A program made the position numbers and the translations under genes. This document shows, one piece after another, positions 55,454-64,000 of a stretch of 64,000 bases of DNA. The number at the start of each line of letters is the position of its first letter. Position 1 is the stretch's first letter. The DNA lies in contig KN817558.1 in assembly GCA_000827495.1 (NCBI GenBank), positions 173,564 through 237,563 on the forward strand. The letters run 5' to 3'. Below the pieces are notes generated by a model that worked only from the letters and a program-made list of their open reading frames with translations, was not told the DNA's origin and did not search any database. This DNA is from Hypholoma sublateritium FD-334 SS-4. Taxonomy: Eukaryota > Basidiomycota > Agaricomycetes > Agaricales > Strophariaceae.

Positions 55454-57382
55454 TTAATCTATGCGCCGCGGCGTGCGTGGGGCGATCGCCCATAACCCGG
55501 TCATGAGCGTCATCATCCCAACGAGCCTGTTCCACAGCAGGGGCGAGAACAGCCGACGATCAGGCCCCAATATCAGTGATGAGCGAGTCAGAACACGTAC
55601 AGAGGCTGCAGTGTCTTGATGCCGTGCTTCTGCGCAATGGCGCCGGTCATGAACGGCAGGACGGCGCTTCCTGCCTGCCCGAATCCGGCTATCCACCCTA
55701 TCGAACTGGTGAGGATCCACCTAGGTAGGATCCGGCCCGCTTGGTTCATCACGATGGGGTACATTGGTCCGAGCAGGACGCCGACGACTGATACGGCCAC
55801 CGCGTTTTGGATGAGGGATGGCACGAACCAAATGGTTAGCTCCAGTCTGCAGAAGGGAATTAGTCAAAGATCATGGGACCGGGACGGCCAAATACTTGCG
55901 CGATAGCAATGCCCGCGTAGATGAAGAGGACTAGGCGTTCGCCGACCTTGTTTGTCACAGTCAGAAATACATACATAACGAAGTAAGAATATTCTACCTT
56001 CTTGTTCACCCACAACAGCAGGATGCGCCCAACACACAAGCCTAAATTAAATTGTTAATTGTGAACATGCTGGAAGTGTTGCTTTGCTCACCGCCAAAGA
56101 ACCCCGATGAGATAAAACCCGAAGAGCTGCCGCCCTTTCGAACGTCAATGATAAAAGTGACGATCCAGCCTGCGGGCACCCTTTAGTTTGCGACGAATGG
56201 CAATGCGCGATCTGCTGACCTCCGATTGTCACTTCCACGCCAACGTAGATCAGCACGAAGAACGCGAACAGGTGCACAGATCGCGTCATCATGACCTGCT
56301 TGAACGTGCCGTCTTCGCCTTCGACCCGCTCGGGGATGATCTCCCCGGCCAGCGCCAGGCATTCTAATTCCGAGGGTCAGTGGGCGTCGCGCGTGCGTGG
56401 AGCCGGCGTACCGTCCTGCGTCTTTAGCTTGAAGACTACTATGAGGAGAATGGTGTTCGAGACGGCGATTCCGAGCGAGATGAGGAAGTGGAAGTTCCAC
56501 CGGTGGATTTGGGCGAAGTGCGTCGCGGCGAGGGGCGCGAGGAAGGCGCCGAGGCCGTAGCATGCGTGCAGAACGCCCATTTTGGTTTCGGGGCGGCGCG
56601 ATAATGTTGCGACGAAGCCGTTCGCTTGGGCGTCCTGCAAAAGAGTGTCAGAGAATGCCGGCACATTGACGGCCTGTATGTAGTACCTGGATGGCAATTC
56701 CGACGCCGTTGATTGTATATGCTAATATGAAGACGGGAAACGGCGGCGCCGTAGCTTGTATGCTGTATGCTATCACTTGACATAGCGAGGCCAAGACGAC
56801 GGTCTGTGAGATAAGGTTAATATTGGGTCAGCTGCAAGGGTATAAGAACACCGACCTTTCCGAACCCGATGTAGGGCGTCAAGTACATGTTCGCCACAGC
56901 ACCCCCTACGAATCCCTGTAGATTGTTAAACGTCGGTCCACCGATATGTATGCGTTGCACTTACGATACACGCAAACACGAAGATCAGGGATACGATCGT
57001 GAAGCCGACCTAAGTATAACACGATGTGAGCATGTCATTGATTAGATGTAGATGTAACACCGACATGGTAGACCTCCTGGATGCGGGGTAGGAGAGGCCC
57101 CGTCGTGCCGTCGTTCCAGCCCGCAAGCATCAGCGTCCACAGCAACGTCGCGAACTGAATCCGCGCCAGCTTGCGCTGCGCGTGCGTCATCCGCGCCCCT
57201 GTCCCTGTCGCATTCGACCGCAGCGAGCTAGTGTCTGCACCACCCCGGGGCGGAGCGGACACGCTTATGTGCTTCGGGAGGGACTTGTGGCTCGTCGACG
57301 CGTCGAATCCGTCATTCAGGGATGCGCCCGTCACTTCTACTGCTACTGCGTCCATCGTCGAGTCGAGAGTCTGCAGTTCCAT
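55454..57382 (-). CDS. MFS transporter, second paralogue
   Basis: Same subfamily as the gene at 45410. Exon 1 is 57382-57065 (106 codons), with an N-terminal cytosolic head of about 75 residues and then AGWNDGTTGPLLPR. Small exons follow through VGFTIVSLIFVFACI, GFVGGAVANMYLTPYIGFGK and a long exon with GVGIAIQDAQANGF. Later parts include GGWIVTFIIDVRKGGSS, LGPMYPIVMNQAGR and SIGWIAGFGQAGSAVLPF. The last exon ends at 55454. About 480 residues. Intron positions match the paralogue, so the pair descends from one intron-rich ancestor. No lesion seen. Substrate unknown. Confidence 0.85.
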
Positions 57383-58377
57383 AGTGCGCCCCTTCGCGAG
57401 CCGATTTTCTTCGTGGTCTTATACCAGGTATTTCCCAGCCGCGCCAACTGGGGCTGATGTTTCTCCGATGATAACCCGGGCCCTCGACGGTGGGCAGCGC
57501 TTGCCTGCTGTGTACGGGATCACCTGAGCGTCTTGGTGTCCGATCTAAAGGGATATGACGAAAGCGTACGAGTCGTTAGCCGAGCGGTGGACCTGCAGAA
57601 GCAACGTTGGTGGCTGGTTGGTGACAAATTCAAGACAGATTCGTGAGAGGCTCGCAATCGAAGCTCTGGATTGGCGCAGCGCATGCCGTTAACGTTGGAG
57701 AGTCGTGTTTGGGGAGGTCGTCGCATGCTATTTAGCTAGATAATTCAAAGCGCCTGGATTGCAACTGAAAAGGTGTTGTCGAGGAAGTCAACTAAACGCG
57801 CTGAGTCTAAGAAAGGTAATATTGGCTCATTTGGTACGTTTTTCTGTTTAGGGCAGGACACGGAGTCGCTGTCCGGCCTGCCGCCGTGATCACTGCGCCG
57901 CTCTGCACCAACTCTGCACCCTCTGCACAACTTCGTTCGAACTTGAATCTTAATTCCAACTTAATTTCAACGACGAAGGCACCTAGGCTCGCATCTACTA
58001 TCACAATTGAAAGAGGTGTTTTAGTGTTTCTCGCGCTTAAACTTGAAGGGTCCTGGAAGGATATACTATGTTCGGCCAACGAGTTGAACGGACGTCGGAC
58101 AGAGACAAAGACAATCCCTCGTTTCCTAGGGAAGATGGATGAGCAAACTGGAATGGCCTCACTTCGGCCTGACCGTGTCATTACTGCGCCCGCAGAGGAC
58201 CAAAACATACCAGGAGTCAGAGTCCAGACCGCCCGGTCCCGTGTACGAATCCCAACGTGATATAGCCACTGAAATAGCGCACGAACGCAACGAAAGTCAC
58301 CTCCTGCCTGTACTAAGTAGTACTCCGTTCAACAAACAGTTTAGCCCATCGACGATCATCGTAGTACGCAAGTCACC
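57383..58377. other. 1 kb divergent intergenic region
   Basis: Separates the MFS gene (-) from the vWA gene (+). Two overlapping open frames of about 125-133 codons occupy 57807-58260 on opposite strands; neither has a recognisable motif or clear codon preference. Probably regulatory DNA for both genes. Confidence 0.4.
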
Positions 58378-60118
58378 ATGGTGTCATTCTCTCCATTTTC
58401 CACTCTCCGAACAGGCGCGAACACCTCGCAGAATGCTCCGCAAGATGGAAATGATACTGCCGGCAGCACGATGCCACTGTAAGTGCTGCTTTATCTGGAC
58501 CTGAGGTAATATGCAGAGCCTGTCGATGTTAATGAGGCCTGTCATTTTCCCAGCGACATTGTTTTCCTACAAGACACGACCGGCAGCCAGGGACCATACA
58601 TCAAGGCGGCCACCAAGGCCATACGCGATATATGCGATAAGATTTCATCCACCGCGGAGCTGTCCAAGGAACTCATCCGATTTGGTCTGATCGCATTTCG
58701 CGACCACCCACCTCAAGATACGACCTATGTCACCAAGAACTTTGGATTCACGTCGGACATCAATGTCATGCAACGAAATCTTGCTACATTGATCGCGTCT
58801 GGCGGAGGTGATGGTCCCGAGGCGCAGACTGCGGCCCTTGCAGATGCGTTGAACATGGAGTGGACTGAGAAGGCAGTGAAATTAGTCATTCTCATCACTG
58901 ACTCCCCTCCCCATGGACTCGGGGAGCGAGGCGATGGGTTCTCTGAATCTCCTGATCGTGAGTGACCATGGTTCACATACTATTATAATCCATGGTCATT
59001 GATGTTGATTCCAGAAAACGACCCACTTGAAATTGTTCGCCAAATGGCCGAACGTGGAATCACCTTGGTGCGTAGATCCCCTGATAGAATACTTACATCT
59101 GACTGGCACTTGCCAATTTCTGTCGTTTCTTATCTAGTTCGTTGTTGCGTGCGAGCCTTCTCTGAGCCAACAATATATGGTGAGTTGACTGTCGATCATG
59201 GGGTCGAATTGGTAGTTCTGACACTCAAAAGCTTGCACTCGATTTCTACACTGCTTTGACAAAAATCACCAGGTTTGTGGCTTGGTTCTGAGCCATATGA
59301 CACGAACTATGTGCGACTTACAATTAAAACAGTGGCCAAGTGTTCCCGCTCCTCATGGCGGACAAGCTTGGCGATTACATCGTTGGGACCGCTGTCGAGG
59401 CAATAGACACAGAGAAATTGATCGGGGAATTTGAAAAAGTAATCGTGGACGATGTATATTCCAATGCCGTTCCTGTCGAAAAGGTCGCCGAGAACCTTCA
59501 ACAGTACATGAAAGAAAAAGGGAGGAAGATCAACACCATCGCTGTTGAGGATATTTATGTACCCATCGCGGCGGCGGAGACAAATAGGATGCTGTGGGGA
59601 AAGGCAAGTAAGCTTTCAGACGCCAAAGGCAGTATGCAGCCAGTAAGTAATGAGCCAGCAAAAACTTCGAAATTAGTAACTTGCCGTAACTTCGTGTTTT
59701 AACCCACAGATAAATGAGCCCCGTATACAAGCCCAATTTCTTCCGGCGGCTTCGGCCACAAGCAGCTTATGGGCAGCTGCAGCCATAGGTACTTATTCAA
59801 TGCCACCTGCTCCTGGTTCAATGTCAATGGGCGGTGCGAATGCGTCATTCTCTGCTGCGCCAATGTATTTTGCTCCCGCGGTTCCCCTACCTGTACAAAG
59901 CCAGCAAGTCTCTTATGGAGTCCAGGAAGTCAGCCAAAGTCAGGTAATACACAACTGGGATGCTTGAACGAGTCAAGGCCTAATCTGATAATAATTGTCT
60001 ATAGGCTCATCGCATCGTCTCGCAGTCCCTTGCGAGAAATTCGAAGGTCACTGCAGCTGGCATGTTTTCGAAGAAAGGCGGACAGGCAGCAACAACCGAA
60101 TCAACCCCTCCAGCATAA
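58378..60118 (+). CDS. von Willebrand factor A-domain protein
   Basis: Exons 58378-58478, 58554-58957, 59015-59067, 59138-59179, 59232-59272, 59333-59642, 59710-59943 and 60005-60118 join in phase (432 residues). The vWA domain fills residues about 35-235: strand 1 and the metal-ion site read [15 protein letters not shown] (D-x-T-G-S form as in VwkA-type alpha-kinase and related intracellular proteins), then [41 protein letters not shown] and FVVACEP. No alpha-kinase domain follows. The C-terminal 200 residues are an amphipathic helix region, then a low-complexity Ala/Met/Ser/Gln tail. No signal peptide, so cytosolic or nuclear. Partner unknown. Confidence 0.85.
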
Positions 60119-61128
60119 GCACATATACAGATGTGGATTCTATCAAATAATGAAGCGCAGCAGCCACCATTAGTAATATTTATAATATACCCAGAGATTT
60201 ACCCACCCGAGTTTTGGAGAATATATGCCCGGCGAATGCAACAACATTGCGAAGTTACAAATCCCTCCGAGGTTCTCTTGCAAGAAATCATCAAAAAATA
60301 GGTAAAAGGAGTGTAAGCCTGTATGCAGGTTGTAGGTAGGTGACGCAGTGTTTAAGTGCTTCATCCATCACACAAAAAGCGCACCGCACATGAGACATGG
60401 GGCACGATAAAGAAAAGGTCGAGAAAAAGCAGGAATGAAACGCGCCTGCATGGGGACAACCCCAGCGCACTGCGCCGTGCTTGACTCAGACTCGGCTGAG
60501 ACCGCCGCGCCGCCATGACACGTATACATATAGCTGCGGTCATGGAAGCACGGTGGGAGGAATGAGGAGAGCGCGGCGCGGTACGCGGTGTGAGGCAGGC
60601 GGGCGGTCGGCAGCGGTAGTAGGGAGTAAGCAACATCAAGCAAAAGAGATACCATCCCGACACTATCTACTTACAAAATACACACTCGGGTGCCGATGTA
60701 CTTCCTGTCGTCCGAGGCGGCTTTGACGCCTCATGGGCGATGAAGACGGGTTCCGGTTGAATAGAAGAGTCACGTTTCTCAGCCAACAGCTTGACCTTGT
60801 TTTAACTTTCCGAGTGCGCTATCGCCGTTGCGGACACCAGTGGGGCCAAAGGAAGAGAGTGAGGGGGGAGGGATCATTCAGCGTTTACCAGACGATTGCG
60901 AATTGCAGACGACATAGGAGAGTACTGGGGTCACGAAGGAGGGATATAGATTAAAGCAGAGAACTCTGAGTGCACCACCCGGCGGGTAGAGAGCGAATAA
61001 TATACAGGACAAAGGGTAGACTCATAAAACGTCAAGGTGTTCAAGTGGCCTAATTAACGGTATTCTACCTTGAAAAGGATATGTTAGATGCGCTAGGTAA
61101 GATAGACACAAGGCCTGACGCACTAAAG
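60119..61128. other. 1 kb intergenic region
   Basis: Between the convergent vWA (+) and mL41 (-) genes. Moderate GC, short frames, nothing recognised. Confidence 0.45.
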
Positions 61129-61841
61129 TCATGACGAAGCGTCCTTTCCTTTCTGAGGAACGTCATCCGTCTCGACAACTTCCAGATGGCGCCGAACGTC
61201 TGCTGCAGCGCCAGTCTCGTCGGCTATCGTCCTGCGCTTCTCCAAGATTGTTTCTTGGTACTCCTTTAGCGGTATACCTCCAAACTTCGGCTCATCCATG
61301 AGTTTCAAATTGATTTGCGCCCTCATCCAGCCAGGTGCGGAAAGTGGGTTCTCGACGGGCCTGTTGGGGTGCAACCTCGCGTAGGTGTGCTCACGGCAGA
61401 CGCGGAGGAAGCGTTCTGGGGTCAAGCCGCGCGGGCCACGGAACTTGCTGAATACGGCATTTTTGTGGTCCTCGGTGAGTTTGGCACCCAGCGAGACGTA
61501 GGGCTTGAGCTGCAGCGAGTGGTGAGGTCGCTTGTGAGTGACTGGATGGGAGGCGGCACGCACCTCGCTGTCCTCGATATCCTCGATTTGCGGCGCAACG
61601 TACACGCGCACCTTCTCGTCAAGCAGCTGGTATTTGGAGCTTCCGCGGATGACATGTCGTCCCGGCGCGCCTGTTCGTCGTCCACCGGGAAGGTAAGCCT
61701 GGCGTGTGCCTGCACCAAGGTCAGTTGGGTGAAAAACCGCGATTTGTAGGCAATATTACCTTTGTAGAAGTCCTTGTTTCCCCTCTTTGGCGTCAAGGGC
61801 GCCCTGGAGGCCTTTGAAAGGCGGGCGACGGTCGGAAACAT
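61129..61841 (-). CDS. MRPL27: Mitochondrial ribosomal protein mL41
   Basis: Large-subunit protein of the mitochondrial ribosome, near the exit tunnel. Exons 61841-61760, 61709-61564 and 61509-61129 join in phase (202 residues). The second intron (61563-61510) is 54 bases with no in-frame stop, so an unspliced reading is open, but the spliced form alone gives the conserved join DSELKPYVS. Family landmarks: LTPKRGNKDFYKGTR near residue 15-30, GRHVIRGSSKYQLLDEKVRVYVAP, and FRGPRGLTPERFL. The basic, Ser/Arg-rich N-terminus is a mitochondrial targeting signal. The C-terminus is about 60 residues longer than yeast Mrpl27. Confidence 0.88.
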
Positions 61842-61979
61842 GAGGGTATATGTCCAGAAAACCGGTTGATGGGCAAAATCGTTAACGGAAATTATATTCT
61901 CACGCTTCTCTGCTGTGACGCCATCTCTCAGCTCTTCCTCACTATCTATGTAACGTCTCTCGACATCCGAACCACTGAA
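61842..61979. promoter_or_regulatory. Divergent promoter of mL41 and TSR3
   Basis: Only 138 bases separate the two ATGs, which point away from each other. The region contains pyrimidine-rich CTCTTCCTC and ATGTAACGTCTCTCGACATCC, with no TATA box. Sharing is inferred from the spacing; both products serve ribosomes. Confidence 0.55.
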
Positions 61980-63228
61980 ATGGGAAAGAAGAACTCAAAA
62001 GATCAGGTTGCAAGTAGCTCGAAGCATAAGCACCCCAAAAGCTCTGGTCGACCTCCAGGGAAAACATTTACCGGCCACAAAGGGCGAGGAAAGGACCTTA
62101 CGGGCCAGTCTATTGCTGACATTCCTGGCGTTCACGATCGGCCAGAAAGCGCAGTGGATGAGGTCGAAGAAGAAGACGATGAGGATGGATCTTCTGAAGG
62201 TGAGTTACATTGGACTACAAGGTCAAATTTTAGTTGATTCCGACCCGCAACAGAGGACGAAGACGATGTGAAAATTGAAGTCCCAGTGGCCATGTGGGTG
62301 AGATTATATGCTTTCTCAGTGAATGCACGTTGTTCATCTCTCACAGGATTTCGACCACTGCGACCCGCGTCGATGTTCTGGAAAGAAGCTGTCCCGGCTC
62401 GGCCTGATAAAGGAGCTGCGGGTCGGCGCGCGATTCAGAGGCATCGTCGTTTCGTATGCCATCTATACATTTTGGCGCCCATCCGATCATCCTGACAACT
62501 GATAGACCCAAGGGCAAGCAAGTCATCAGTCCTTCAGACCGCGACATCGTTCTTTCCGCTGGACTTGCCGTGGTCGAGTGCTCCTGGGCGCGCTTGGACG
62601 ATGTCCCGTTCAACAAAATCGCCAGTCCGCATGAAAGATTGCGTACGTTCTCGTCTTCTTCGAAAACTCTGACTAAATTAACATCCAGTCCCGTATCTTC
62701 TGGCAACCAATCCCACGAATTACGGCAAGCCCTGGCGCCTAAACTGCGTCGAGGCGCTCGCAGCCGCCTTCTATATCACTGGCTTCGATTCGTATGCTGA
62801 GAAATTGCTCGGCTCGTTCGGATGGGGTGGCTCGTTCTACAAAGTGAACGAGTAAGGCCAAATCAATGTTCCCGTGAATCAGCTGACAGTCTTGCAGAAC
62901 CTTCCTGAAACGATACAAGAAGTGTACCACTGCGGAGGATATGGACGCCGCTCAACAGGCGATCATGGATGAACTCGAGGAGAATTGGAATGAATCGAGG
63001 AGGCACAAAGGTCAGTCTCCTTGCCCCGTGGCACGCCGATTTTGATGACTGACGGTGCATACAGAGGAACTCAAACTGCAAAATCTCTCTTCGGAAGATC
63101 TGCTCTTTGCCAATCCTAATCATGCTATCATACCCAATGACTCAAGCGATGAAGACGACGACAACGAAAGGGGCCCACCAGAATCAGGATCAGAAGGAGA
63201 GGCAGCACCAGAGGCTACCAAGGAATAG
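61980..63228 (+). CDS. TSR3: Tsr3, 18S rRNA aminocarboxypropyltransferase
   Basis: Adds the 3-amino-3-carboxypropyl group from S-adenosylmethionine to pseudouridine of the small-subunit rRNA (m1acp3-psi), a late 40S step in the cytoplasm. Seven exons (61980-62199, 62254-62297, 62347-62453, 62506-62642, 62689-62851, 62898-63010, 63065-63228) join in phase to 315 residues. Core motifs: [35 protein letters not shown] and [20 protein letters not shown], then [17 protein letters not shown] Lys/Ser/Gly-rich N-terminus and an acidic C-terminus are usual in fungi. No lesion. Confidence 0.93.
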
Positions 63229-63499
63229 TAACCGATGAAGGTTATGCTATGTCTGAGTGATTGTACAAATATACGTCGAAGATGAACTTATCCTTGTATT
63301 CGTCTTGTTCATTGTAGGGAGACAGGCTAGCCTCTAATCAGGCCATCGAACTCGCACCCGGAAATCTTTTTTGGTTGTCGACTCAAAGCTGCATCAAGTG
63401 GGCTATCAAAAGATTTGATTCGTGTGTTACAAACACTACGACAATACGACACAATACAAACGGCTATCTACTTCATACTCGTTCAAAAACATCAACAGA
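63229..63499. other. Convergent spacer
   Basis: About 270 bases between TSR3 and the repeat protein. No gene. Confidence 0.4.
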
Positions 63500-64000
63500 T
63501 TAATCGAGCTCGGCGAGGTCCACGAATTCGCGCTCCAGGAGGTCCGCCATATCGTCAAACTCGCGACGTTCGGGCTTCGCAACCTCGGCCGGTTCCTCGA
63601 CATGAGGTTCGGCGTGGCTCGCGCGGAGTTTGCGCATCCTGCGAGTGTGATGCTCAGGAGTCCACTCGCGGCGCTGAGGAGCTTGCTGTTGCTGTTGCTC
63701 CTGGACAGCGGCAGGCTCGGGGTGCGGCCTCCTGCTGTGGTGCGCGTGGGCGTGGAGCTCATTGGTGCCTTCGTGCGCGTGCGCGTGGTGCTCGTGGGTA
63801 GCTCCGTGCTCATGCTCGTGGTCGTGCGCGTGGACGTGGTGCTCATGGGTGACTTCGCGTCGCTCAGGAGCCTGCTGTTGCTGCTGCTGCTGCTGCTGCT
63901 CCGCCGCGGGCTCGTGGTGGGGTCTCCGGCTGTGTCGTGCGTGGGCTTGGTGCTCATGCGTAAACTCGCGGCGCTCGGGGGCTGATTGCTGCTGCTGCTG
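63500..64000 (-). CDS. His/Gln-rich repeat protein, C-terminal part (continues past window)
   Basis: An open minus-strand frame enters at the window edge and stops at 63500 with no start inside (167 codons seen). It holds imperfect repeats of one module: a poly-Gln run, APERREF/APERREV/APQRREW, a THEH and HAH-rich stretch, then SRRPHHEPAA or SRRPHPEPAA. The modules start near 63990, 63905 and 63700, so repeat length varies. Histidines are dense (HEHHVHAHDHEHEHG), suggesting metal binding or a low-complexity phase-separating segment. The last 60 residues are normal: LLEREFVDLAELD at the end. The reading frame is supported by uninterrupted coding over Gln and His codons while other frames give Ser/Thr or Val/Leu runs. 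The family is unknown. Confidence 0.6.
   Translation of the reverse strand, partial: QQQQQSAPERREFTHEHQAHARHSRRPHHEPAAEQQQQQQQQQAPERREVTHEHHVHAHDHEHEHGATHEHHAHAHEGTNELHAHAHHSRRPHPEPAAVQEQQQQQAPQRREWTPEHHTRRMRKLRASHAEPHVEEPAEVAKPERREFDDMADLLEREFVDLAELD
63871..63902. repeat. CTG/CAG trinucleotide run (poly-Gln)
   Basis: A nearly pure CTG run (CAG on the coding minus strand) coding for nine glutamines in the repeat protein. A similar run begins at the window edge, 63985-64000. Confidence 0.85.

Overview
The window is nuclear DNA from a filamentous basidiomycete, most likely Agaricomycotina. Genes are dense and split by many 45-75 base introns with fungal donor, branch (CTAAC/CTGAC-like) and acceptor signals. 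Coding DNA is GC-rich, and the gene set (Tup1, mL41, Tsr3, Noc4, L-galactonate dehydratase, basidiomycete-type bHLH and MFS genes) is fungal. I found no bacterial features, CRISPR array, rRNA or recognisable tRNA. Exon joins quoted below were assembled by eye and checked for phase; none has transcript support. Species was not determined.

Layout. 0.6-3.9 kb: coiled-coil protein with a winged-helix-like N-terminus (+). 6.8-7.8 kb: unknown 286-residue protein (+). 8.1-9.0 kb: stand-alone cytochrome b561-type membrane protein (-). 9.5-12.7 kb: kinesin-10-like motor (-). 14.3-15.0 kb: small four-helix membrane protein (+). 15.0-17.6 kb: AT-rich island with a decayed gene and a degenerate tandem repeat. 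18.0-21.8 kb: large bHLH transcription factor (-). 22.3-23.0 kb: a 566-base assembly gap flanked by identical 75-base copies. 23.0-27.7 kb: a nearly intact tyrosine-recombinase retrotransposon (DIRS order, Ngaro-like) with gag, RT-RNase H and recombinase ORFs in overlapping frames (-). 27.9-29.0 kb: membrane protein (-). 29-34.9 kb: long GC-rich intergenic region leading to TUP1 (35.0-37.9 kb, +). 40.4-42.3 kb: L-galactonate dehydratase (+). 43.9-44.6 kb: unknown protein (+).

From 45 to 64 kb gene density rises: an MFS transporter (+), a tandem pair of F-box-like genes of which the second is frameshifted (+), NOC4 (+), a secreted double-psi beta-barrel protein (-), a second MFS gene of the same subfamily (-), a von Willebrand A-domain protein (+), mL41 (-) and TSR3 (+) sharing a 138-base divergent promoter, and the truncated end of a His/Gln-rich repeat protein (-).

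Functional links: NOC4 and TSR3 both act on the small ribosomal subunit and mL41 on the mitochondrial large subunit. TUP1 and the bHLH factor are transcriptional regulators. L-galactonate dehydratase belongs to D-galacturonate (pectin sugar) catabolism. The rest are independent genes, with no clear metabolic cluster. The most unusual content is the retroelement with its chained overlapping ORFs and its leader of hairpins sharing one loop sequence.
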